Assembly: GCA_015068055.1 (NCBI GenBank) | Contig: SVLG01000092.1 | Location: 1 to 5,160 of the forward strand | Length of the DNA stretch: 5,160 nucleotides | Reading direction: 5' to 3' | Origin: Oscillospiraceae bacterium | Lineage (GTDB): Bacteria; Bacillota_A; Clostridia; Oscillospirales; Oscillospiraceae | Shown here: piece by piece, positions 1-5,160 of the stretch | Numbering within the stretch: position 1 is the stretch's first letter | Layout: every line of letters begins with the position of its first letter | Position numbers and translations under genes: made by a program | Notes under the pieces: model-generated | The model's input: only the letters and a program-made list of their open reading frames with translations | The model's database searches: none | Told to the model about the DNA's origin: nothing

Positions 1-168
1 GAACGCCGCGTCTATGTAGGCACGGCTGCTGACGGTGGGAAAGACCCGCAGATCCTCAATGCAGTCCTTATCCCTGCACCCGGAGTAGATTTTTTTCGTG
101 TGTATGCAAACAGCTTCCCGGATACTGGCCGAGCTGTCTACCGGCCCGGGCACGACCCTGTCTGCCAT
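1..168 (-). CDS. Conserved small Cys-containing protein, partial (C-terminus beyond left edge)
   Basis: Reading leftward from the ATG at 168-166 gives 56 open codons to the window edge, starting MADRVVPGPVDSSASIREAV and continuing with a segment that carries Cys21, Cys31 and Cys36 (pattern C-I-H-T-K-K-I-Y-x2-C-R-D-K-D-C-I-E-D-L-R-V). A strong ribosome binding site, AGGAGGAGG at 184-176, lies 7 nt before the ATG and fixes the start. I have an impression that the Cys/Asp-rich block recurs in uncharacterised clostridial proteins, possibly linked to spore coats, but I cannot name the family and assign no function. No signal peptide or membrane segment is visible in the part present. The gene is divergent from the DUF4364 gene, with 114 bp between the two start codons. 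The gene is real with good confidence; its role is unknown. Confidence 0.8.
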   Translation of the reverse strand, partial: MADRVVPGPVDSSASIREAVCIHTKKIYSGCRDKDCIEDLRVFPTVSSRAYIDAAF

Positions 169-175
169 GCAAATT

Positions 176-184
176 CCTCCTCCT
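176..184 (-). promoter_or_regulatory. Ribosome binding site of the partial left-edge gene
   Basis: AGGAGGAGG on the minus strand, 7 nt upstream of the ATG at 168-166. It is an almost ideal Shine-Dalgarno sequence and is the main support for this short, edge-truncated gene. Confidence 0.85.
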
Positions 185-228
185 ATCAAAGTTCAGTACA
201 GTCTATGCACAAACTCGCGCTGTGTGAC

Positions 229-257
229 TTGACGCTTCGGGGAAAATCCCTTATTAT
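229..257 (+). promoter_or_regulatory. Sigma-A type promoter of the DUF4364 gene
   Basis: The -35 box TTGACG (229-234) and -10 box TATTAT (252-257) each match consensus at 5 of 6 positions and are separated by exactly 17 nt. Transcription should start near 264, giving a leader of only about 19 nt that contains the ribosome binding site. The spacer holds a small symmetrical GGGA-AAA-TCCC (240-250), and the octamer TGATAGGA (257-264) covers the end of the -10 box and the expected start point. Confidence 0.7.
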
Positions 258-266
258 GATAGGAAT

Positions 267-275
267 AAAGGAAGG
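267..275 (+). promoter_or_regulatory. Ribosome binding site deciding the DUF4364 start
   Basis: AAAGGAAGG, 7 nt before the ATG at 283. It supports the 174-aa start over the in-frame ATG at 100, which lies inside the divergent gene. Confidence 0.75.
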
Positions 276-282
276 TGTTTGT

Positions 283-807
283 ATGGAAGAACGCTACGGA
301 GTGCTTCGTGAAAAGCTGGATATCAAGATCCTGCTCCTCTTTATCCTGCGGCGTTTGCCGGGTGTCTGTGATGCGGAGACGCTGGCGGAGCTTGTGATGC
401 GGGACGCGGGCGTAGGTTATTTTGAGTACGCCGAGTGTTTGGGTGAGCTGGAGGATGCGGGCCACGTAAAGCGGCTGCGGGACGGTTTCCAGATCACGGA
501 GAAGGGGGACAGAAACTGCGCCATTGTGGAGAGCAGTCTGCCCTACACCATCCGCAGCCGACTGAGTCGGCTCATGGAGCCCATTGCCGCGGATATGCGC
601 CGTCAGGCGCTGATCACCGCGGAGCATCAGCAGGAGGAGGATGGGTGTCGGGTACATCTTGCCATGTCCGACGGCATCGGCTGTATCTTTGATCTTCGGC
701 TTCTCTGTGCTGGGGACGAACAGGCGGAACTCATCGAAAAGAACTTCCGCAGCAGCGCAGAGGACTATTATAATAAAATTATGCAGCTTCTCAGTGAGGA
801 GCGATAA
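283..807 (+). CDS. DUF4364 family protein, putative winged-helix DNA-binding protein
   Basis: This 174-aa protein matches my recollection of the clostridial DUF4364 family. The N-terminal LDIKILLLFILRRLPG stretch (residues 12-27), the AETLAELV helix (31-38), the GYFEYAECLGELEDAGHV helix (45-62) and the hairpin RLRDGFQITEKG (64-75) fit a winged helix-turn-helix. The following SSLPYTIRSRL motif (84-94) and a mixed alpha/beta C-terminal half (about 120-170) complete the family pattern and its usual length. The start at 283 is chosen because AAAGGAAGG (267-275) sits 7 nt upstream and a good promoter ends just before it. The same frame stays open to an ATG at 100, but that extension would lie upstream of the promoter and cover the divergent gene. 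Family function is not established; a transcription regulator is inferred from the fold, possibly acting on its own divergent region. It ends in a shared terminator. Confidence 0.9.
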   Translation: MEERYGVLREKLDIKILLLFILRRLPGVCDAETLAELVMRDAGVGYFEYAECLGELEDAGHVKRLRDGFQITEKGDRNCAIVESSLPYTIRSRLSRLMEPIAADMRRQALITAEHQQEEDGCRVHLAMSDGIGCIFDLRLLCAGDEQAELIEKNFRSSAEDYYNKIMQLLSEER

Positions 808-841
808 AAAAAGCAGCCCATACGGGCTGCTTTTTTTATCG
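802..841. terminator. Bidirectional intrinsic terminator between convergent genes
   Basis: A perfect inverted repeat has 18-bp arms (802-819 and 824-841) and a 4-nt ATAC loop. The core is GCAGCCC/GGGCTGC, flanked by seven A on the left and seven T on the right. The transcript from either strand therefore forms a GC-rich stem followed by a U-tract. It ends the DUF4364 gene on the plus strand and the S component-coaX-hydrolase operon on the minus strand. The DUF4364 stop codon (805-807) lies inside the left arm, and the hydrolase stop codon is only 7 nt beyond the right arm. Confidence 0.95.
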
Positions 842-847
842 TTATTC

Positions 848-2839
848 TTACAGCATGGCGCTGCCGCCGCAGACGATCCAGCAGGCCAGAGAGCCGACTG
901 TCAGGGCGCTGACATACACGTGACCGCTTCTGCGGTTCAGGAAGGTGCAGAGGAGGCTGAAAACCAGTACCTGTGGCACAAAGACGATCATCAGTGACAT
1001 GAAGGGACCGCCGAAGGTGCTGCTGAAGAGCAGGTCAGCACCGGGGCCAATGTCCATGAAGAAGGGGATGTACTCGATGAGCACCATGATGAGGATGCCG
1101 CCCACCATGCAGAGGGCATAGCGCCACCAGCAGGAAAGGAAGGCTTTCACACCCGGCTGTGAGGCTTCGGGTACACGGCTCTGACCGAAGATCTTGGCGT
1201 TATTCATCAGGAAGAAGAGGGCGAATACGGGGATGTACACAAAGAACTGGCCCAGTCGCGGTGCGTTGAAGGTCTTGAAGAAGGGCCAGATGAAGCGAAA
1301 GTCCAGTTGGAAGAGAGCGGTGCAGAGGCTCAGCAGGAGATAAACCCAGCCAAGCATCAGCGCCACCACCCCAGCAGACTTGCCAAAGAGGCACCAGTCA
1401 ATCCGCTCTGCCTTATCCGGGGAGGAGAGCCCCAGATCGTAGTAGTCCATGGGCGTGCCGGCTTTTTTTACCTTCTTCCATGTCATCGCTGTGGTACCGA
1501 GCATCACGAGGATCAGGAAGACGTACCAGGTCCAGAAACCATTGCCGATGGTCATGCGGAAAATCCCTTCCGGCAGAGGAAGCAGGCCATGACCCAACTG
1601 GGTCAGGAAGGGATAGGTGAAGCCGGAAATCAGCATGGTGATGACGGCTGCCTTCCACCACTTTTTCCGACTCGGGCAGGGCTTTGAGGGGAACGGCTGG
1701 CAGACAGAGCGGAAAGCGGGAAGCTCCGTCAGCAGCAGGAACAGAGGCAGCATGCTGCCGAGAGCGCATAGGGTAGCCAGCAGCACCAGACACTCCTTGG
1801 CCCAGTAGACGAGATCGTTATCGTCCAGAGTCAGCGGATGCCCCAGTGAGCTGCCGAACCAGTCCATAGCTGTGGCAAGAGCGAGCTTGTTGTGGGTAGC
1901 AAGACGATGGTTGGTGTTGAGAAGCTGTATCCGGCGGGCGGTACCCTCACCAAAATAGCCGTAGGTTTCGTTCCACTCAGCCTCTTCCGGCTCACAGCCG
2001 AGGAACTCACAGCGAAGAGGACTCCGGATGAGATCATCGCTTACGATGTCCTCATAATCGCGGAAATAGTTGAACTCATCGTACTTGCTTTGCAGGAGCA
2101 GGACGTTATTGAAAGCGGGGGCGGTTTCGCTGCAGGCCCCGTCGGTGAAAAGCTCACCGCATTGGAGAACCACTGCCCGGGGTGCCAGCGGCGTGCCGGC
2201 ATAGGCAGCCGCCACGCTCCAACTGGACCAGGTGCCCATGGAGTGACCGGAGACGGCCATTTTTTCACCGATGACGAAGCTGCGTTCTGCCAGCCATTCC
2301 CAGGCAATCTTGCCGCCCATGGAGCTGTCCAGCAAGGCACTGCCGTCGGTGCCGGTGGAGTAGACATCATTGAAAAAGTCCAGATTGGAGAAGTTCATCA
2401 TGACACGGTAACGCGTGGCGCCGCCGATCTCCTTGATACCGTCAGGCCCCTCCGTACCATAGTTTACGCTGAGCTTGTGGTTGGTCCAGCCGCGCGCGGC
2501 CATGCCCTCGCTGCTGTAGCCGTGGCCGTACTCGTCCAGAGAGAGTACCACATAGCCCCGGCGCGCCAGCTCGATGGAATAGGCGGCATTGGTCTCCCGG
2601 TCATTCTGATAGCCGTGCAGCAGCAGAACGGCGGGAGCGGGCGTCTCCGCGGTAGCATTCTGGGGCTTATAGAGCTTGCCGGTGAGATACTCAAAGTCAG
2701 AGTAGGGGATTTTAACGGTACCAACCTCCACGCGGCCCCAGCTGCGCTGAATGCCGTCAGCGATGGTCATGAAGCCGAAGCAGAAAAAGGTCAGCGCGAG
2801 CAGGAGGATGAGATAACGGCGGGTGCGTGTCGTTTTCAT
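848..2839 (-). CDS. Membrane-anchored alpha/beta hydrolase with polytopic C-terminal domain
   Basis: This 663-aa protein has three parts. A basic N-terminus (KTTRTRR) precedes a single membrane segment at about residues 9-27. An alpha/beta hydrolase domain spans about 40-330, with oxyanion-type LLLHGYQN (72-79) and nucleophile elbow GHSMG (198-202, Ser200). Asp254 (in SKYDEF) and His311 (in NTNHRLATH) are the likely remaining triad residues. The C-terminal third holds about eight hydrophobic segments, near 349-370, 395-414, 434-452, 487-510, 529-546, 570-589, 611-632 and 641-658. Charged loops such as RKKWWK (391-396) and KKVKKA (455-460) fit a topology with the hydrolase domain outside the cell. 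GAGGAGG (2853-2847) lies 7 nt before the ATG. It follows coaX by 26 bp with no terminator between, so it is probably cotranscribed. The substrate is unknown; an esterase, amidase or peptidase activity is possible. The triad Asp and His are assigned by spacing only. Confidence 0.88.
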   Translation of the reverse strand: MKTTRTRRYLILLLALTFFCFGFMTIADGIQRSWGRVEVGTVKIPYSDFEYLTGKLYKPQNATAETPAPAVLLLHGYQNDRETNAAYSIELARRGYVVLSLDEYGHGYSSEGMAARGWTNHKLSVNYGTEGPDGIKEIGGATRYRVMMNFSNLDFFNDVYSTGTDGSALLDSSMGGKIAWEWLAERSFVIGEKMAVSGHSMGTWSSWSVAAAYAGTPLAPRAVVLQCGELFTDGACSETAPAFNNVLLLQSKYDEFNYFRDYEDIVSDDLIRSPLRCEFLGCEPEEAEWNETYGYFGEGTARRIQLLNTNHRLATHNKLALATAMDWFGSSLGHPLTLDDNDLVYWAKECLVLLATLCALGSMLPLFLLLTELPAFRSVCQPFPSKPCPSRKKWWKAAVITMLISGFTYPFLTQLGHGLLPLPEGIFRMTIGNGFWTWYVFLILVMLGTTAMTWKKVKKAGTPMDYYDLGLSSPDKAERIDWCLFGKSAGVVALMLGWVYLLLSLCTALFQLDFRFIWPFFKTFNAPRLGQFFVYIPVFALFFLMNNAKIFGQSRVPEASQPGVKAFLSCWWRYALCMVGGILIMVLIEYIPFFMDIGPGADLLFSSTFGGPFMSLMIVFVPQVLVFSLLCTFLNRRSGHVYVSALTVGSLACWIVCGGSAML

Positions 2840-2865
2840 GGCAGAACCTCCTCAATGAAATATGT

Positions 2866-3633
2866 TTACTTTTTGTTCTTCTCCCAGATTACCTTGAGTC
2901 CGTTGAGCAGAAGATCCGGCTCATAGCGGATCTCTCTGCGGCAGTGGGGAATGACACAGGCGGCCAGACCGCCGGTGGCGATGACGGTTGTGGAAGAACC
3001 CAGCTCCGCTTCCATGCGCTCGATCATCCCATCCAGCATGGCAGCGGCTCCGTAAATGGCACCGCTCTGCATACAGGTGATGGTGTTGGTGCCGATGCAG
3101 TGTTTGGGGGCTTCGATGGAGATGTCGGGAAGCTGTGCGGTACCGCCGGCCAGGGCGTTCATGGAGAGAACAACGCCCGGGGAAATAGCACCACCGCGGA
3201 AAGCGCCGTCCTTGTCGATGGCGGTGATGGTGGTGGCGGTGCCCATGTCGATGACGATCAGCGGGGGAGGACAGAGGGCGAGGGCGGCCACCGCGCCGAC
3301 GGCCAGGTCGGCGCCCAGCTGGGCCGGGTTATCAATGCGGATGTTGAGCCCGGTCTTGATGCCTGCGCCCACTACCAGCGGTTCCTTGCCGCAAAGAAGG
3401 TGCACAGCACCCCGGAGAGTATTGGTGACGGCGGGGACAACCGAGGAGATAATGGCACCCTCCAGCTCCCGGCAGTCGATGTTGTCAAAGCTCAGCACAT
3501 CGCGGATGATAACAGCGTATTCGTACTCGGTTTTTACCGGATCGGTGGTAAGGCGGGACAGGGAGTGGGATTGGCCATCTTCCAGACAGCCAAGTACGAT
3601 GTGGGTATTTCCTACGTCAATGGCAAGGATCAT
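2866..3633 (-). CDS. coaX: Type III pantothenate kinase (CoaX)
   Basis: CoaX phosphorylates pantothenate with ATP to 4'-phosphopantothenate, the first step of cytoplasmic CoA synthesis. The 255-aa length is normal for the family. Motifs of the ASKHA fold are in order: phosphate loop DVGNTH (residues 6-11), SSVVP (63-67), the pantothenate-side stretch GLNIRIDNP (95-103), GADLAVGAVAA (107-117, with catalytic Asp109), DMGTATT (129-135), GGAISPG (147-153), GTNT (181-184) and ATGGLA (219-224). The start codon overlaps the S-component stop as ATGA (3633-3630), which suggests translational coupling. AAAGG (3645-3641) lies 7 nt upstream. Characterised type III enzymes need a monovalent cation and are not inhibited by CoA, so control here may sit at expression or uptake. 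Identification is firm. Confidence 0.97.
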   Translation of the reverse strand: MILAIDVGNTHIVLGCLEDGQSHSLSRLTTDPVKTEYEYAVIIRDVLSFDNIDCRELEGAIISSVVPAVTNTLRGAVHLLCGKEPLVVGAGIKTGLNIRIDNPAQLGADLAVGAVAALALCPPPLIVIDMGTATTITAIDKDGAFRGGAISPGVVLSMNALAGGTAQLPDISIEAPKHCIGTNTITCMQSGAIYGAAAMLDGMIERMEAELGSSTTVIATGGLAACVIPHCRREIRYEPDLLLNGLKVIWEKNKK

Positions 3634-4205
3634 ACATGTTCCTTTCTTCCGATGCGGATCAGTCGTACAATGGTGGGGCAGAGCAGGACGTTCACGGCCA
3701 ACTCTACCAGGAAGTTTGCACCCACCAGACCAAGGATCATATAGCGGCCCACAGATTCACCGCCGGCCCAGCTCTGAATGGTGGGCATGAAGAAGAGAAG
3801 ACAGCCGATAAGGAAGATGCCGGTGTTTACCACGGGGCAGAGTACCGCGCTTACCGCCACGGCCGCGGTCTGGTTCAGCTTTTCAACCAGCTTGTAGGCG
3901 TACCCGGCCACAAGACCGGCGGCTGTACCCTTTACGAGGACGGTGATGATGGTGCCGGGGACGTTCACGGCCAGGAAGGCGCCAGCGTCACCGCTGAGAA
4001 GCACCGCCATGCCGAAAACAAAGCCCAGCCAGCCGCCGCCAAGCGCACCGTAGAGGGCGGCTCCCACCACGATGGGCACAAGCACCAGCGAGATGGAGAA
4101 GACACCAAAGCGAATAAAACTGCCCAGCAGCTGCAGAACAACAACGATGGCCGAAAAAAGGGCCAGTCCTACCAACCGCCGGGTCTTCTCATGGGTATTG
4201 CTCAT
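3630..4205 (-). CDS. ECF transporter S component, probable pantothenate-binding subunit (PanT-like)
   Basis: This 191-aa very hydrophobic protein has about six membrane segments (near residues 10-26, 31-52, 55-70, 80-101, 109-133 and 150-176), the size and pattern of energy-coupling-factor substrate-binding subunits. The N-terminal LVGLALFSAIVVVLQLLGS (11-29) and GALYGALGGGWLGFVFGM-like glycine-rich second and third segments are typical. Such subunits bind a vitamin and associate with the EcfA/A'/T module, none of which is encoded here, so a shared module elsewhere is expected. Pantothenate specificity is inferred from the 4-bp ATGA overlap with coaX. The start at 4205 is preferred to the ATG at 4211, because GGAGG (4218-4214) is 8 nt from the former and only 2 nt from the latter. 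It is the first gene of the operon. Other vitamins cannot be excluded. Confidence 0.85.
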   Translation of the reverse strand: MSNTHEKTRRLVGLALFSAIVVVLQLLGSFIRFGVFSISLVLVPIVVGAALYGALGGGWLGFVFGMAVLLSGDAGAFLAVNVPGTIITVLVKGTAAGLVAGYAYKLVEKLNQTAAVAVSAVLCPVVNTGIFLIGCLLFFMPTIQSWAGGESVGRYMILGLVGANFLVELAVNVLLCPTIVRLIRIGRKEHV

Positions 4206-4213
4206 ATTCATTT

Positions 4214-4220
4214 CCTCCTT
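4214..4220 (-). promoter_or_regulatory. Ribosome binding site deciding the S-component start
   Basis: AAGGAGG on the minus strand. It lies 2 nt before the ATG at 4211-4209 and 8 nt before the in-frame ATG at 4205-4203. The 8-nt spacing is normal and the 2-nt spacing is too tight, so the shorter protein (MSNTH...) is favoured. Confidence 0.75.
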
Positions 4221-4223
4221 GCT

Positions 4224-4249
4224 GCTGCTCCTGTCATGCAGGATGCAGC
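4224..4249 (-). promoter_or_regulatory. Stem-loop in the 5' leader of the S component-coaX-hydrolase operon
   Basis: In the transcribed strand GCTGC, one bulged A, TCCTG, a 5-nt loop CATGA, CAGGA and GCAGC form a 10-bp hairpin. It fills most of the leader of about 54 nt between the predicted transcription start (near 4259) and the ribosome binding site (4220-4214), leaving 3 nt before the latter. There is no U-tract, so it is not a terminator. A role in translation or mRNA stability is possible. It does not resemble a riboswitch class I know and is too short for one. Confidence 0.5.
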
Positions 4250-4265
4250 GCAGTATTACAACATA

Positions 4266-4294
4266 ATTATAAAAAACACGCGGCTTCCTGTCAA
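4266..4294 (-). promoter_or_regulatory. Consensus sigma-A promoter of the pantothenate operon
   Basis: On the minus strand TTGACA (4294-4289) and TATAAT (4271-4266) are both perfect consensus hexamers separated by exactly 17 nt. Transcription should start near 4259 and run leftward through the S component, coaX and the hydrolase. A promoter this close to consensus suggests strong or constitutive activity unless repressed. It is back to back with the tex promoter, with 23 bp between the two -35 boxes. Confidence 0.9.
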
Positions 4295-4317
4295 GTATGG
4301 CAGCATAGCTTTTTCTC

Positions 4318-4346
4318 TTTACAGTTTGCTCGTTTTAAGGTATTCT
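4318..4346 (+). promoter_or_regulatory. Sigma-A type promoter of tex
   Basis: TTTACA (4318-4323, 5 of 6 to consensus) and TATTCT (4341-4346, 4 of 6) are separated by 17 nt. Transcription would start near 4353, giving a leader of about 28 nt that contains the ribosome binding site. It is clearly weaker than the divergent operon promoter next to it. Confidence 0.6.
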
Positions 4347-4380
4347 TATAGGGTTGAAAATAATGTGAACAGGAGAAACT

Positions 4381-5160
4381 ATGGACAGCATTATTGCCAT
4401 TCTTGCCAGAGAATTCAATCAGCGTGCGGACTACGTGGAAAACGTTGTTCGTCTTCTGGACGAGGGGAATACCGTCCCCTTTATCGCCCGTTATCGTAAG
4501 GAACTTCATGGTACCATGGACGATCAGCTGATCCGCGAGATCGCCGACCGTGTGAAATATTTGCGTAATCTGGCCGAGCGCCGGGAGGAGATCCGCAGCG
4601 CCATCGCCGCCCAGGAAAAACTTACGGAAGAGCTTTCCGCCGCCCTGGATGAGGCCGTGACGCTCTCTGCGCTGGAAGATCTTTACCGTCCTTATAAGCC
4701 CAAACGCCGTACCCGTGCTTCCATGGCCCGGGAAAAGGGCCTTGGCCCGCTGGCAGAGCTGCTATATGCGCAGGAACTGCGCGAGGGCGAGCTGCCGGCT
4801 CTGGCTGCGGAGTACATCAACGAGGACCTGGGGGTGGAAAGCGCAGAGGCGGCCCTGCAGGGTGCCTCGGACATCATTGCCGAGGCCATCAGCGACGATG
4901 CCGCCATTCGCGGCGATCTCAAAAACCTTTACCGCAGCCGCGGCGAGGCCGGTTCCTCCGCCCTTACCGAGGAGGACAGCGTCTATAAACAGTATTACGA
5001 CTTTCATGAACCGGTACACCGGCTTCAGAGCCACCAGATTTTGGCTTTGAACCGCGGTGAGAAGGAAAAGTTCCTGAAGGTGGAACTGAATGTGGAAGAC
5101 CGTGAAGCGCTTTCCTCCATCAAGCGGCGCATCATCCGTCCGCTGAGTGTTTCGGCCCCC
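4381..5160 (+). CDS. tex: Tex family RNA-binding protein, partial (N-terminal 260 residues)
   Basis: The reading frame opens at the ATG at 4381 and stays open for 260 codons to the window edge. AGGAG (4371-4375) lies 5 nt before the ATG. The N-terminal Tex domain is unmistakable: LLDEGNTVPFIARYRKE (residues 25-41), the DDQLIREIADRVKYLRNLAERREEI helix (47-71), ALEDLYRPYKPKRRTRASMAREKGL (97-121) and the AAEYINEDLGVESAEAALQGASDIIAE segment (142-168). Complete Tex proteins are about 700-780 aa, continuing with a YqgF-like nuclease-fold domain, helix-hairpin-helix elements and a C-terminal S1 RNA-binding domain, all beyond the window. In other bacteria Tex is a conserved nucleic-acid-binding factor linked to transcription and gene expression. 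It is transcribed divergently from the pantothenate operon and shows no functional link to it. Confidence 0.96.
   Translation, partial: MDSIIAILAREFNQRADYVENVVRLLDEGNTVPFIARYRKELHGTMDDQLIREIADRVKYLRNLAERREEIRSAIAAQEKLTEELSAALDEAVTLSALEDLYRPYKPKRRTRASMAREKGLGPLAELLYAQELREGELPALAAEYINEDLGVESAEAALQGASDIIAEAISDDAAIRGDLKNLYRSRGEAGSSALTEEDSVYKQYYDFHEPVHRLQSHQILALNRGEKEKFLKVELNVEDREALSSIKRRIIRPLSVSAP

Noticed and set aside
240..250. GGGA-AAA-TCCC symmetry in the spacer of the DUF4364 promoter
   Set aside because: Arms of only 4 bp are expected by chance, and no second copy is seen nearby.
100..282. N-terminal extension of DUF4364 to the ATG at 100
   Set aside because: It would overlap the divergent gene at 1-168 and start upstream of the promoter at 229-257. 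The DUF4364 family pattern and the ribosome binding site both point to 283.
1892..2926. 344-codon open frame on the plus strand, antisense to the hydrolase
   Set aside because: It lies opposite a gene with clear catalytic motifs, has no recognisable domain, and has a composition rich in Gly, Ala and His typical of the reverse strand of GC-rich genes. I see no promoter or convincing ribosome binding site for it.
2827..3790. Two long plus-strand open frames (305 and 244 codons) antisense to coaX and the end of the S component
   Set aside because: coaX is certain on the other strand. The products are low-complexity (Gly/Asp/His-rich or Ser/Arg/Met-rich) with no known motif, and they overlap each other in different frames.
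4206..4265. Riboswitch in the leader of the pantothenate operon
   Set aside because: The leader is only about 54 nt and contains one simple hairpin. I see no conserved aptamer core, and no terminator or alternative fold.
3636..4499. 287-codon plus-strand open frame antisense to the S component and running into tex
   Set aside because: It crosses both divergent promoters and overlaps the start of tex in another frame. The composition is His/Gln/Gly-rich, as expected from the reverse strand of a membrane protein gene.

Overview
The window looks like ordinary chromosomal DNA from a gut-type Clostridia bacterium (Bacillota), probably an Oscillospiraceae/Ruminococcaceae relative. This rests on moderately GC-rich coding sequence, strong AGGAGG-type ribosome binding sites, sigma-A promoters with 17-nt spacers, a DUF4364 protein, a type III pantothenate kinase and an ECF-type vitamin transporter subunit. 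The species assignment is inference. I see no tRNA, rRNA, CRISPR array, insertion sequence, phage gene or attachment site.

Layout from left to right. Positions 1-168 (minus) hold the first 56 codons of a small Cys-containing protein that runs off the left edge. A 114-bp divergent intergenic region separates it from a 174-aa DUF4364 winged-helix protein at 283-807 (plus). A perfect 18-bp inverted repeat at 802-841 forms a bidirectional terminator between DUF4364 and the converging operon from the right. That operon reads leftward from a consensus promoter at 4266-4294. It contains an ECF S component, probably pantothenate-specific (3630-4205), then coaX (2866-3633, overlapping the S component by ATGA), then, after 26 bp, a 663-aa membrane-anchored alpha/beta hydrolase with a polytopic C-terminal domain (848-2839). 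To the right, transcribed divergently from its own promoter, are the first 260 codons of tex (4381-5160), which runs off the right edge.

Functional reading. The S component would import pantothenate and CoaX would phosphorylate it, so uptake is coupled to the first step of CoA synthesis. No ECF ATPase or EcfT gene is in the window, so the S component probably uses a shared energising module encoded elsewhere. The hydrolase is the unexplained member of the operon: its catalytic domain is predicted to lie outside the membrane and its substrate is unknown. DUF4364 is a putative DNA-binding protein. Tex is a conserved RNA-binding protein unrelated to the pantothenate genes.

I did not find a clearly novel system. 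The points most worth a second look are the hydrolase in the pantothenate operon, the stem-loop in the S-component leader, and the inverted octamer in the DUF4364 divergent region.
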